From contig NC_092672.1 in the NCBI RefSeq assembly GCF_964355755.1, forward strand, positions 15,622,501 to 15,686,500: 64,000 nt of DNA, written 5' to 3'. The notes under the pieces were generated by a model. It ran no database searches. It was given only the letters and a program-made list of their open reading frames with translations, and had not been told where the DNA came from. This document shows positions 45,823 through 56,479 of the stretch, piece after piece. This stretch comes from Antedon mediterranea (lineage: Eukaryota > Echinodermata > Crinoidea > Comatulida > Antedonidae). How positions within the stretch are numbered: the first letter of the stretch is position 1; each line of letters starts with the position of its first letter. Position numbers and translations under genes: made by a program.

Positions 45823-46739
45823 AATAGGCCCGTTCATATCGAACTTAGGGCGAGATAAATTTACTAGATTAACGAGATGATGTCGCCATAACTTCGATGT
45901 GAACGAATTATTAGGGCGAGATGAAGGAATTTCCTCGACTACGGTCAGTCAAGGCCATCGCCTCGACGGAATAGTAAATCCACTGGTAAAGCTAGAAAAC
46001 GATTAAGGTAATTAACACAGCATGAGGCATTCAGAATTGGAGGTCACCAATACACCAATCAGATTAAAGCAAATTTCAACTTTGACATATAAACATCAAC
46101 AAATTAGCTTTATTTCTGAACCACATGTTAACTGAGAGCGACGATCTGTCATATTACTATTTAAAAACTTATTTCAATACATCTGTACCGCATTCATCAT
46201 GTCCGAAAAAGTAAAAGCGAAGACAAAAAATGTTACATCTAGGCTTGTATGTAAAAGAAACATGATCTCCCCAAGTTCGCGCTGTTCCTCGGCATATCGT
46301 AGGTATCTGTCGTTGTTGTTCGCTGGGATTCCATGCAGCTATAAACGAACTCAACTAACGCAAACAGCAGCAAAGCAGTACCTTCATCTAGTTCAGTGTC
46401 GTGTCGTCATTAATCATTTGTAAAAATATAGGTAAAAACCCCGATAATAATAACTGAGGAAGCATTGTGTCGACGGATCGTTAAGCAGTACTCGAAAAAG
46501 AAGAAGAAGGTGGTAGAATGGGTGCGTATACACACAAGGAATAGCCCACAATAAAGTGCCCTAACCTGTTCAACTGTACTTCCTGTTTGTGTCGGCGGGG
46601 TCGCGAGCACGTGATGCTTAAGTTATCTCGCCCTAACATGAGCCGTCGAACGCAATTTAATGAATTTAATCGAATTACCGCTCTCGTAAAATTTAACTAG
46701 ATCAGTACTTATCTCGCCCTAAGTTCGATATGAACCCAA
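45823..46739. mobile_element. TIR element inside the inner LINE RT
   Basis: The left end GTTCATATCGAACTTAGGGC is mirrored by the right end GCCCTAAGTTCGATATGAAC, extending through GGGCGAGATAA. CTTAT flanks both sides (45818-45822, 46740-46744), a possible short target duplication. Excision would rejoin HNIL with MTFKCLTG. No transposase frame; about 915 bp. Confidence 0.85.
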
Positions 46740-46742
46740 CTT

Positions 46743-46991
46743 ATGACCTTTAAATGTTTAACAGGTATTGTTCCCGATTACCTAATTGATTTTTATGATT
46801 TTATTGATAATTATCATAATTTAAATACAAGAAGCAAATCGAAAAACACTTTAGTCTTACCAAAATGGCATAATGATTCTGGTAAAAGAACATTTCAATA
46901 CCGCTCAGTCAAACTCTGGAATAATCTTTCACCAGATATTCGCAGCTCTATAAATTCATTAACTTTGCAATCGTTTAAAAATTTGATCTAA
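46743..46991 (+). pseudogene. Inner LINE ORF2 C-terminal domain
   Basis: TFKCLTGIVPDYLIDFYDFI, then HNLNTRSKSKNTLVLPK, FQYRSVKLWNNLSPDIR and LTLQSFKNLI before TAA. This is the usual end of CR1/Jockey-type ORF2 (NTRS-x-P, G-x-S-FxYR-x-LWN-LP). It reads directly on from the RT part when the TIR element is removed. The ATG at 46743 is internal, not a start. Confidence 0.85.
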
Positions 46992-47166
46992 CTGGTTTTT
47001 TTCTCTTGCTTCTTGTGATATTGTAGTCTTTAATGAACGTTTTCATAATTTTCCATTTTTATTGTTTATATTTGTAATTTGTAAGTGTTAACTGGACTTC
47101 AAGGAAGAACAATGTACAAATATTGAATGAATATCCAGAATAAAGAAAGATTTCTATCTATCTATC
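46992..47166 (+). repeat. Inner LINE 3' UTR and (ATCT)n tail
   Basis: AT-rich UTR with a CCAGAATAAAGAAAG polyadenylation-like word, ending in CTATCTATCTATCTA. The next bases (AAGTGTTTAAATGAAGAT) belong to the outer LINE. Confidence 0.85.
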
Positions 47167-47541
47167 TAAGTGTTTAAATGAAGATGTACCCGAATACCTT
47201 AAATCATATTTTAAATTTTCTAATGAAAATCATGATCATTTTACAAGAAATAGTTGCAAATCACTTTCCCTGGAAAATGTAAAACAGAGTACTATAAGCA
47301 TTCATTTAAATGAAAAGGTGCTGATCTTTTTTAACACATTAAGTGAAGAAACTAAATTGTCAAGTAATTTAAATGTTTTCAAAAGTAACTTTAAGGCATT
47401 ACTGTAGTGTATTGTGTTACTGTTATTTTTATATTTTAGATTAAAATGTACTATTGTACCCAGGGCCCCAAGGGAGACCAGTCTTTTTGACTGATTGGGC
47501 CACCCTGGTTAAATATTGTTAATAAATAAATAAATAAATAA
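47167..47541 (+). pseudogene. Outer LINE, ORF2 end, 3' UTR and (AATA)n tail
   Basis: KCLNEDVPEYLKSYFKFSNE, then HDHFTRNSCKSLSLENVK, LFNTLSEE-like sequence (here FFNTLSEETKLSSNL) and FKSNFKALL before TAG at 47405-47407. This completes the C-terminal domain started at 41300-41455. The 3' UTR has CAGGGCCCCAAGGGAGACC, AGTCTTTTTGACTGATTGGG and a (AATA)n tail at 47520-47541. The hairpin-like end resembles the tail of the tRNA-derived SINE at 55186. Confidence 0.85.
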
Positions 47542-48046
47542 GCTTCTTGTTTGTTGTGTTATAACATTAACAATGTAGCTCGGACTGAAGTACTGTAATT
47601 CTTTTTATTTCATTTCATTTATTTTTTTTACCTACAAACCATAACGTAAACTACAACAGAGGAAAAAATTATTTTGTGCGTGCTTTAAACATTAGTTACT
47701 ACTCCCTCTATAGAGCACAACCGTTTACTCTATCAATAGAGTTAATGTCCTGTGAGGCCTCCGTACTTTTATCGGCAGGCGATTTATTTGTGAAGTATGC
47801 TCAATTATTAATTGATTAAAAATAGTTTAAACAAAAAATTATCGACTTTTTACAATGTTATGCTTGCAGAATGTTGTAGACAACTGGTGAGTAGGTTGGT
47901 TGAAGTATTGCAACAATTTTGAGTAATTTTAAGAGGTGGGTACGAAACTGCATTAGCGCCCAATCTATAATAGATGCAGATACAATATTGCAACAATTTT
48001 ATTCAGATTTCAAATTTTTACAACATTAAAGTCGGCCTATACAAAG
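47542..48046. other. No gene seen
   Basis: AT-rich spacer between the LINE nest and the diverged minisatellite. Confidence 0.45.
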
Positions 48047-48190
48047 TCGCTTCATCGCAACGTTTCCCCAAAACAAAGTCACCCGGACACAGTCTCCCCA
48101 TCGCAAAGTCACCTCATCGCAGAGTCGCCCCAACGCAAAGTCATCCCCAACACAAAGTCGCCCCCATCGCAAAGTCGTCCCAAAACGTTA
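48047..48190 (-). repeat. Diverged relative of the 16-bp satellite, opposite strand
   Basis: About eight imperfect units of CCCCATCGCAAAGTCG (16-17 bp) on the plus strand, the reverse complement of the unit at 51501-52352. Variants include CCCCAACGCAAAGTCA and CCTCATCGCAGAGTCG. The 77-codon frame across it is a by-product. Confidence 0.85.
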
Positions 48191-48249
48191 AAATAGTTTA
48201 CAAGTGAGTAAAATGTCGCAATGATACACAAAATAACACGGAACGTGTA

Positions 48250-48440
48250 GGCATAAAAGGGGAAGCCCCGCACTGCACACAAGCGGCATGCTCCCATCAG
48301 AGAGGAAGCCCCGACTAATCACTCCGCGGTTGCACTAACGAGCTATCTCACCAGAGGGAAACCCCCGTAATTACTCTGCCATTGTCGCACTACAACGCAC
48401 CATCTGAAGAAAGGGAAACACCGCCGAAGTCACTCCGACT
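48250..48440. repeat. About 55-bp degenerate tandem repeat
   Basis: GGGGAAGCCCCG, GAGGAAGCCCCG, GGGAAACCCCCG and GGGAAACACCG recur near 48260, 48302, 48355 and 48412. Each is followed by (T/C)CACTC(C/T)GC and CACTA-C words. No gene. Confidence 0.55.
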
Positions 48441-50148
48441 TTTACGATGATATTGGTCGTCAGTCAGTCAGCCGCGTTTAATTTTGGTCGCGATAATGTG
48501 ATGTTACGATCTAGATTATTTTTACTTTGTTCGATGAATATGGATTATTATTAATAATTTAATTTTTTTTATTTTACAGATCTATGATGAGAAAGATGTG
48601 TGCCTTAAAAATTACAATTTGTAAAAATAGTTTAAGATAAAAGTATTATTCGGCCTAATGGCATTTAACAGTAGATGAATTATTTAAATGTGAATATTTT
48701 ATAGGGAACGTAGGCTACGCCGTAACAAATTACGTAAAAACACAAATTTATTTATAAACATTCAGTTTACTATTAGTATTACAATGAACAATTCATTATA
48801 AGGCTGGAAAGGTAATCCCATCATTATCCATTATATCACCACTATATGTTGTAAATGATGACATAAGTGTGCGTGTTCATCGTACGTCCGTGTATGTATT
48901 ATTCCGTGCCTCTTCACTGTCTTGTTTAATTTAAAATTAAATAAACACCCGATATGAGGATATTTATTAGGTATGATAATTAAAATGTTCTATAACCAAA
49001 AGGGTTGAGAGGAATTTCTTCAGTAAAAGGTTGTGCTGTTGATTAAAAGGCCACTCAATGTGAAACCAATCGGAGCTGCGCTTTCTGACAGCTGTTTCCT
49101 CACAGCTGCTACGTCTTTCTGCTGACCATCGGAGATTCCCCTTTTTAAAAAACATGCACATAATACTGTACAATGGTTTTTCCATGGTCAAAATGTTTTA
49201 ATTTTACTAAAATACCTGCATGTAAAACGATCATATCGGCGATGAAATCCTTTTTTTAGCATTTTCGCGCCGCGGCTCTAGCCAGCTATGTCCCAGGAGG
49301 ACACATTCATTAACAAGCTGTTTCATAGCGGTAGCTTTAGTATCTAAGGCTGACAGTTTTGTGAATTTGGAAACTCGACTATAATTTATAGGTAGCTGCT
49401 GGACCCAAAAAACGTCTGGGAGAAGAGAGTCTATATGAAAGCCTTTGCTGATAATACAGTATTATTTAGATGTAGACGGAAATCTGTAAAATCTTGTTCA
49501 ATAAATAATAACTTCGTTTTTGCTGTCAACCAGGCCGGTGTTATAATAAGTCACTGTCAAATAATCATTCGATAATGGTCAAAACTTTATTTTGGCTCTG
49601 TCAACATAAAGGGAGGTATTTACAATGACTTTCTTTTGACTGTCAATCTAGGCCAATGTTATAATAATACGCCGTCAGATATTAAATCATTGAAACAGTC
49701 CTGGTAAATTTTTTTTTGGTTATCAGATGCCGTGGGGGGGGGGGGGGGTCTAATTAATTATCGTCAGAAGGTGAACAATCAGTCTAGGTAGCAGCAGCAG
49801 ATTATTATTAACGCCTGCTCCATTAATTAATCCAGAAAAAGGTTTGTACATTATCTATTTGTTTATTAGCCTTCTCCTAACACAATTATATTTTCTTTAA
49901 AAAAAGGTTTTATAAGTGGTTTCAACATTTATGATAGTAATGTCACAGTTCTGTGTCTGGACGCAAGTTCATAGACCTACTAGTTATATTATTCATATTA
50001 ACTGATACTTACTCTTCATTTACCGTAAAGTTCAGATTTAATGAAATATATAATATAAATTGGCTTCGTAACAATTAATTAGTGTTAGTTTTTTGGTGAT
50101 AGGTGAAAATGACATGTAACTTCGTAATCAATTTATTTTTTTTGTATA
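48441..50148. other. No firm gene; poly(G) run at 49732-49748
   Basis: Mostly non-coding. A minus frame at 48967-49191 contains FHIEWPFNQQHNLLLKKFLS and is somewhat protein-like, without a recognised domain. CAGGCCGGTGTTATAATAAG near 49528 has a diverged repeat near 49645. Confidence 0.35.
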
Positions 50149-50511
50149 AAGGCCCAGTTACACTATGACGATAACGACGGACGATAAATATATAGCATGC
50201 ATTTTTTTTACATAAACCAAAAGAAATTAGAAAGGTTTTCGTTCTAGACCTATAGGATAATCATTTATGCTGTCTTTGATAAAAATAATGTTTTTCAAAT
50301 TCCAATCAAATGACGTCATGATAAATAAAAACAATAAAATCGCTGTATTGTCACGATATTAATGGTCTTACTAATCATGACGTCATTTGATTGTACGTGT
50401 GAAAATATAATTTTCATCAAAGGAATTGTTTATATTTCTTTTGGTTTATGTATTAAAAATGCATATTTGTCTATTTATCGTCGATCGTTATCGTCCTAGT
50501 GTATGGGCCTT
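50149..50511. mobile_element. Palindromic MITE, 363 bp
   Basis: AAGGCCCAGTTACACTATGA at the left is mirrored by CTAGTGTATGGGCCTT at the right. The symmetry continues through GACGATAACGA, GACGATAAATA, TGCATTTTT, ACATAAACCAAAAGAAAT and AATCAAATGACGTCATGAT, so most of the element is one long inverted repeat of about 150 bp per arm. No coding capacity. Target duplication not resolved. Confidence 0.85.
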
Positions 50512-51500
50512 ATGCTGTAAATGTTTAATTAATTGATCATTCCGATTTCATTAGTTGGACTCTTGCACAGTTGCTGTCTAATCGTTGTTGTGTAATATCA
50601 TTTCGAACCATATTAAAATCATAAAGAGATTCATATTCCTTAACATGTGGCTGTGCATGGAAGTCCGGTCTACAAAAACTCGGGCCCGGGATCATTGTTA
50701 TTGGGCCTGAAAGTGTTGGTGAATTCATAATTATACTTAATATTATATTTATATATATATATAATTATATTATTATACAATTGAAAGCAAAACCCGTTGA
50801 ATCTCAAATCATTAGGACTAGAAATTTGGCTTATCAATCAAATAAATACTTTCGTTCAAAATGAAACTCCAACCTCTCTAATCAAAAGATTGAACTCAAA
50901 ACGACCTATTATATTAGATTAATGAAGGCTGTTCTTACAACTGTCCAGTCAAAAAGTTACGCGGCGTTTTTTGTAAGAAATATTTCTTGTTTATTTCTTC
51001 ATTTTGAAAAGTTATAATAAAATTTAATAAAAATAGACATATAACTTGTCAATAAATGCAAAATGATCAATAAGTAGCCTATAACACTCATTGTCTTACA
51101 ACGCTGTTTGTTTAACTAATCTATACGAACTACACATTTATTATCCTGAAAAAATGAGCTGGTATCCACTTGTAGGTTGAAGAAAGATTCGTAATTGTGG
51201 CTCTGGTAACTAATTTTAAAATCATATTAAATTAACATTTTCGAAACTATAAATCAGGGATAATCTTTTAGAACTTTCAAACAAGGAACTATTTTTTTAT
51301 TGATTTTCAAAAAGCATATTACTCCATTAAACCTGTAAAATAAAATTAAAACACAAATTATGTATATAATAGGATAAACATATAATGTATACGACATTTA
51401 GTGCGACCAAAGTAACAACGTGATCTATATCAAACGTATCCGATATGATTAAAACAGCTTACTACTAGTAGCGGCGGTGCTCGATACCGAATTACAACTG
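50512..51500. other. No gene seen
   Basis: AT-rich non-coding DNA next to the satellite array. A TA-rich patch lies at about 50745-50770. Confidence 0.45.
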
Positions 51501-52352
51501 GGGGCGACTTTGCGATGGGGCGACTTTGCGATGGGGCGACTTTGCGATGGGGCGACTTTGCGATGGGGCGACTTTGCGATGGGGCGACTTTGCGATGGGG
51601 CGACTTTGCGATGGGGCGACTTTGCGATGGGGCGACTTTGCGATGGGGCGACTTTGCGATGGGGCGACTTTGCGATGGGGCGACTTTGCGATGGGGCGAC
51701 TTTGCGATGGGGCGACTTTGCGATGGGGCGACTTTGCGATGGGGCGACTTTGCGATGGGGCGACTTTGCGATGGGGCGACTTTGCGATGGGGCGACTTTG
51801 CGATGGGGCGACTTTGCGATGGGGCGACTTTGCGATGGGGCGACTTTGCGATGGGGCGACTTTGCGATGGGGCGACTTTGCGATGGGGCGACTTTGCGAT
51901 GGGGCGACTTTGCGATGGGGCGACTTTGCGATGGGGCGACTTTGCGATGGGGCGACTTTGCGATGGGGCGACTTTGCGATGGGGCGACTTTGCGATGGGG
52001 CGACTTTGCGATGGGGCGACCTTGCGATGGGGCGACCTTGCGATGGGGCGACCTTACGATGGGGCGACCTTACGATGGGGCGACCTTACGATGGGGCGAC
52101 CTTACGATGGGGCGACCTTACGATGGGGCGACCTTACGATGGGGCGACCTTACGATGGGGCGACCTTACGATGGGGCGACCTTACGATGGGGCGACCTTA
52201 CGATGGGGCGACCTTACGATGGGGCGACCTTACGATGGGGCGACCTTACGATGGGGCGACCTTACGATGGGGCGACCTTACGATGGGGCGACTTTACGAT
52301 GGGGCGACTTTACGATGGGGCGACTTTACGATGGGGCGACTTTACGATGGGG
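51501..52352 (+). repeat. 16-bp satellite, 53 units in four homogeneous blocks
   Basis: The unit is CGACTTTGCGATGGGG. Blocks in order: 32 units with CTTTGCG (51505-52016), 2 with CCTTGCG, 15 with CCTTACG (52049-52288) and 4 with CTTTACG (52289-52352). Within blocks I see no mismatch. 16 is not a multiple of 3 and the unit has no stop in any plus frame, so all three plus frames stay open (286-300 codons, GRLCDGATLRWGDFAM repeats). These are not taken as genes. Confidence 0.97.
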
Positions 52353-52499
52353 CCCGGCCTACCTATACCCATTGAGTAAAACTCCATGCTACACCACCAG
52401 GTAACAATGATTCATACCCTTCATTGAATCTATTATCAGAACTTTAGAAGCATCATTAAAAACAAATTTGATACTACCATTACGATCTGTGTACTCATT

Positions 52500-52800
52500 T
52501 TGTGAAACTGAACTATGAATTTGTAGCCCTACGCGAAACATGGCTAAATAGTTATGTGATGGATAGTAAACTTACCCGCCAAGACCATACCACTTGCCGT
52601 AAGATGATGACGCGGAGGTGGAGTCTGTGGATGCTTTCATCGGATTCGTTTCGTACAAAACTTAGACGTCTGGATCACCTCGAAAATGATGATACTGAAT
52701 TACTATGGGTTGAAGTGAAACTTTCAAAAACTAAATTATTAGTTACTAATCGGTGTATAATATATTACAGGGCACTTGGAATTGGGTCTGTCGATAGTCT
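52500..52800 (+). pseudogene. LINE endonuclease fragment
   Basis: The frame has NYEFVALRETWLNSYVMDSK (Glu block, usually SETWL), RTKLRRLDHLENDDTELLWV and VEVKLSKTKLLVTN, followed by a YYR word where YRPP is expected. This is the N-terminal part of an EEP endonuclease from a CR1/Jockey-type LINE. It is about 100 codons long, with small frame slips (TCRKMMTRRWSLWML does not fit the family). No RT follows; the Penelope-like element begins next. Confidence 0.7.
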
Positions 52801-52856
52801 TGTTTGTGGTGCTGTTGAGTATTGCGGGCCAAACTGTCATTTAGCCTAATCATTAA

Positions 52857-52903
52857 AAAAAGATATCTCTATTTAAAACTTAGATATCTTTATTTAAAAC
52901 TAA
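52857..52903. repeat. GATATC/TTTAAA minisatellite, left of the Penelope-like element
   Basis: Two units of AGATATCTCTATTTAAAACT. The same unit forms the array at 55790-55995. Confidence 0.75.
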
Positions 52904-52909
52904 TAATCC

Positions 52910-55690
52910 TGGAGGGTACTTGGATAACTTTACCAAATTACGTCGCCTGTCCGAGATAAGAAACGTGTCAGGTATCGTCACCATTTACATACTTTTCTTT
53001 TACATTTTTCTAAACATTCGGCCCCTAAAGGACTTCAATTTTATGTCACATCTGGTATTCGATTTGCAGATGATGGCATGCGTTCTCGTTGGAACGCTGT
53101 CCTTTACAAAATGTTTGTCAACTCAATGAGATCCAAATTGGCAATTGCCGCCAAATCCTCACTGAAATTCACTCTAGAACTAAAAAGTTGAAAGGAGAAC
53201 TTCCTGCATCCGAGTTTCAAAACAAACTCAGGATTATCGCCAATGATTGCCGTAAGCAATCAACGGTAATTGGCCCGAAGGGGACATCACAAATTTGGTC
53301 TTCAGACTTAGTCATTTCAACATAAATGACTCTACCTTCGGATGATTTCAGGGCTTAGGAAACCCTGCAGAAGGTTCGTTCGGACTTATAACAAGAATCG
53401 GAGCAACACCTCTCATTCGTTTGTTGAAATTAATTGTCGACTTTCCGAAGGAGAGAAAAAACTTCTTTCCCGAGGACTTAAATTTTGCCCAAAAACAAAG
53501 GCAGGTCGGCATACTATTGGATATGGAGTCTTTCTCCAGAAGATTACGATTACGTGAATATTTTGCTGATTCAGACAGCAGCACCACGCAAAACGAAGGC
53601 AACGTTAGCAAATTTAAACCAAAAAGTTCCTGGAATCCACCTAAAAATCGTTGTCCAGCTTTAGAAACATTTATTCAGGCTATTAAGGAGGATGTACAAA
53701 ACTCTACGTCCTGAGTTCAGATAAACGTGACAATCTCTCAAAGCAAGAGAAATGTTGCGTCAGCGTAACTATAGCATCATTAAACCCGTTGATAAAGGTT
53801 CTGCCACTGTTGCTATGGGCAAATTTTATGAAGAGGAGTCCTTAAGACATCTAAACAATCCTCTTCATTATCGTAAACTTACAACGGATCCCACCCCGGA
53901 AATTGCGGAAAAGGTGGCCAAATCTGTTTCTGTGATGGTAAAAAAACATTTGGCACAGGTTAATCCAGTTCCAGACATTATTTCCTACCTAAAATCCATA
54001 AAACAGGCAATCCTGGTAGACCCATTATTTCGGGCAATGGCACTGCTACAGAAAACATTTCTGAATATGTGGATGATTTACTTAGACCATAATTATGTGA
54101 CTGATCTCCCTTCATACATTCAGGACTCCACGGACTTTATCCGCAAAATTAACCAAATTCAACATTTACCTAATAATTATGTTCTGGCTTTCATCGTTGT
54201 ATAGGCCTACTAATATCCCTCACGAAGAGGAGCCGACGCATGTATTTTAAATTACAAACAAATTCCAGGCAAAACGCCTACTAAAGCTCATTTACGAGAA
54301 CTGGTCATGTTGATTTTAAACAACAACAATTTTATTTTTGAAAATGACCATTACCTTCAAATTCATAGCACAGCGATGGGCACAAAAATGGCGCTATCTT
54401 TTGAAAATTTATTTATGGGACAATTTGAGGCCAATTTTATGTCCATCCAACCTAATAAACCACTTTTTTGGTTTAGATACATTGACGATATCTTCATGAT
54501 CTGGACCCATGTTGAAGATAATTTGGAATCTTTTCTTCTCATTTTAATTCAGCCCACCCAACCCCTATCAAATTTACAGCTACCAAATCCACTAGTAGCG
54601 TTGATTTTTTGGACACTATAGTGACCATAGAAAATGGTACACTCAAAACTGACCTATTCCGTAAACCCACGGATAAAAATATGTACCTGCTCCATAGCAG
54701 TTGTCATTTCCGACACTGTACTAAAAACATCCCGTACAGTCAAGCATTACGTATCAGACGTATCTGTTCTTCAGAATCGTACCGAAGAACTAACCGGACA
54801 TCTCCGGAATAGAAATTACAAGAAGGAATACATCGAAACTGCTGTAAAGAAAGCAAAAGATATTCCTCGATGTCAAATACAGACGTACAAATCCATCAGC
54901 CAAATTCGACCAGAGTGCCATTGGTCACAACCTATCACCCTAGGTTGCCTTCATTAGAAACATATGCCCATTCTACAGTCCACAGAACGTCTCAGGACTG
55001 TTTTCCGGAACTACTCATTATTGCATTTCATAGACCTCCCAACCTTCGTGATATATTAGTCAGATCCAAATTTAAGTATGAAATTAACTCTCATGACAGC
55101 CAAAATTATAATTTGGGCAATCACCTTTGCGGCAAATCTTGCAAAACTTGTTCATTGGTTCATTCTACTGAAAAAATAATGTTTGTTTGTTTATACTGGG
55201 CGACCTCTTCAGTCAAAGACTGGTCTCCCAGAGGGCCCAGTTGGTGATCAGTGGCTCTGATGTATTAATACACCGGGGTAACCCCCTACTTGTCTCAAAA
55301 GATGTACTAGGTTCTTTAAACTGCACACGAGCTAGATGTGTACACTGGACCTACAGTTTATAGTCCTTACCCGAGAAGACTCGTTCTACTACCAGAACCA
55401 TGGAGCGAGTGAGCCTCGAACCCCTGCCGATGCTATGGCTACGTAATTACGGTTCCACTGTCTTAACCGCTCAGCCACACTCACTCACTTCCTAAAGTAT
55501 TCAAACTGGCCGCATTTTTCGGATAAGACAATCAATTAATTGTCTAACCAAAAACTTCATTTATCTCATATAGGCCTACTGTAATATTTGTGGAAAACAG
55601 TACGTCGGGGAAACAAAAAACACTCTCCGTATGAGAATGACACAACACAGATCAATATTAACCACCATTTAAGCTGTTTTTTAGTTCCAT
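52910..55690 (+). mobile_element. Penelope-like element, decayed (RT plus GIY-YIG)
   Basis: Ordered pieces, in shifting frames: GIRFADDGMRSRWNAVLYKM (53065), LSEGEKKLLSRGLKFCPKT (53440), MESFSRRLRLREYFADSD (53525), NYSIIKPVDKGSATVAMG (53762), ESLRHLNNPLHYRKLTTD, YLQIHSTAMGTKMALSFENL and FRYIDDIFMIW (54470-54512, RT catalytic block), FLDTI, LFRKPTDKNMYLLHSS, FPELLIIAFHRPPNLRDILV, and CNICGKQYVGETKNTLRMRM (55577-55640, GIY-YIG part). Penelope-like elements encode a telomerase-related RT with a C-terminal GIY-YIG endonuclease. Numerous frameshifts make it dead. A SINE lies within its C-terminal part. Confidence 0.9.
55180..55488 (-). mobile_element. tRNA-derived SINE inside the Penelope-like element
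   Basis: On the minus strand: GTGTGGCTGAGCGGTTAAGA (A box) and GGGGTTCGAGGCTCACTC (B box), about 50 bp apart as in tRNAs, most like a Leu/Ser tRNA. A body follows, then GGGCCCTCTGGGAGACCAGT, CTTTGACTGAAG and a (GTTT)n-complement tail, (AAAC)n. The tail resembles the outer LINE's 3' end at 47455-47541. SINEs borrow such tails to use partner-LINE machinery. A clean target duplication was not found. Confidence 0.85.
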
Positions 55691-55789
55691 TCCAAAATTG
55701 TTTATATCTCTATTAAACTACCTTCTTTGTTTTCTACTCTTATTCAGCCTCCACCCACCATATTTTTTCAGTATTTGCCTTTGGATTTA

Positions 55790-55995
55790 TTTAAAACTAA
55801 GATATCTCTATTTAAAACTAAAGATATCTTAGTTTTAAATAAAGATATATTTGTTTTCTATCAAATAAAGATATCTCTGTTTTTAATAGAGATATCTTAG
55901 TGTTAAATAGAGATAGTTAGTCGGTAATATATTATTTAATAAAGATATCTCTATTTAAAACTAAGATAACTCTATTTAAAACTAAGATATCTTAG
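55790..55995. repeat. GATATC/TTTAAA minisatellite array, right of the Penelope-like element
   Basis: About nine units of AAAGATATC(T/)CTATTTAAAACT, in both orientations because GATATC is palindromic. It mirrors the short array at 52857-52903. Confidence 0.8.
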
Positions 55996-56479
55996 ATTTT
56001 GTTCCGGTTGAAAGGCCTGATGGGCAGGGTGCTGTATAAGAACGTGATAGTATAGCAGGAAAATAACTAAAAGTATGGAAGGCAAAACGTATTTCAGTTT
56101 CAGTTTTTTTAGGTTGATTACACTTATTACCAGAAGTTTGAAATTATTTTAAGAAGTAAAAATAGCAATAAACACTGCAAATTACTAAAAATGGTTCAAC
56201 AGTTATAAATACAGTTGAACCTCCGCGGCCACCTCCCTTAACTTTCAAAAGCCCGTTTGTTTTTTTAATTAATTTAATTAGCGCATTTGGTACCTCTCGT
56301 AAAGCGGCCACCTCCCGTAAACAGCCGCGGCCATTTTATTTACTAAAAATTAGATTGTTTTTGTATGGTAAATTACCTCTCGTAAGCGGCCACCCGAAAA
56401 ATTTGTATTGACTTTTGAAAACAAATATTTAGCTTTATTTCGAAGCGGTTTTAAGAACATTTCTGTAAAGAACATTCCT
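55996..56479. repeat. Non-coding; includes GGCCACCTC(C/T)CGTAA repeats at 56208-56400
   Basis: TACAGTTGAACCTCCGCGGC then CACCTC(C/T)CGTAAGCGGCC words. This pattern (TA-CAGT-GAACCTC) resembles ends of Tc1/pogo-type transposons and is related in wording to the CCACCTCT units of the foldback family. No opposite end was found. Confidence 0.4.

Larger units (their letters stand above)
41456..47166 (+). mobile_element. Inner LINE inserted into the outer LINE
   Basis: Contains ORF1 (SGNH-like plus PHD-like), an endonuclease, RT, C-terminal domain, 3' UTR and an (ATCT)n tail ending at about 47166. It is interrupted by elements at 43467-44542 and 45823-46739. Removing them leaves about 3.7 kb. The 5' end lacks the start of ORF1. 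Esterase-bearing ORF1 is a known CR1-clade trait. Confidence 0.85.

Noticed and set aside
51477-52404. Three overlapping plus-strand ORFs of 286-300 codons with GRLCDGATLRWGDFAM repeats
   Set aside because: They follow from a 16-bp unit without stops in any plus frame. No unique start region, domain or splice support; treated as satellite, not genes.
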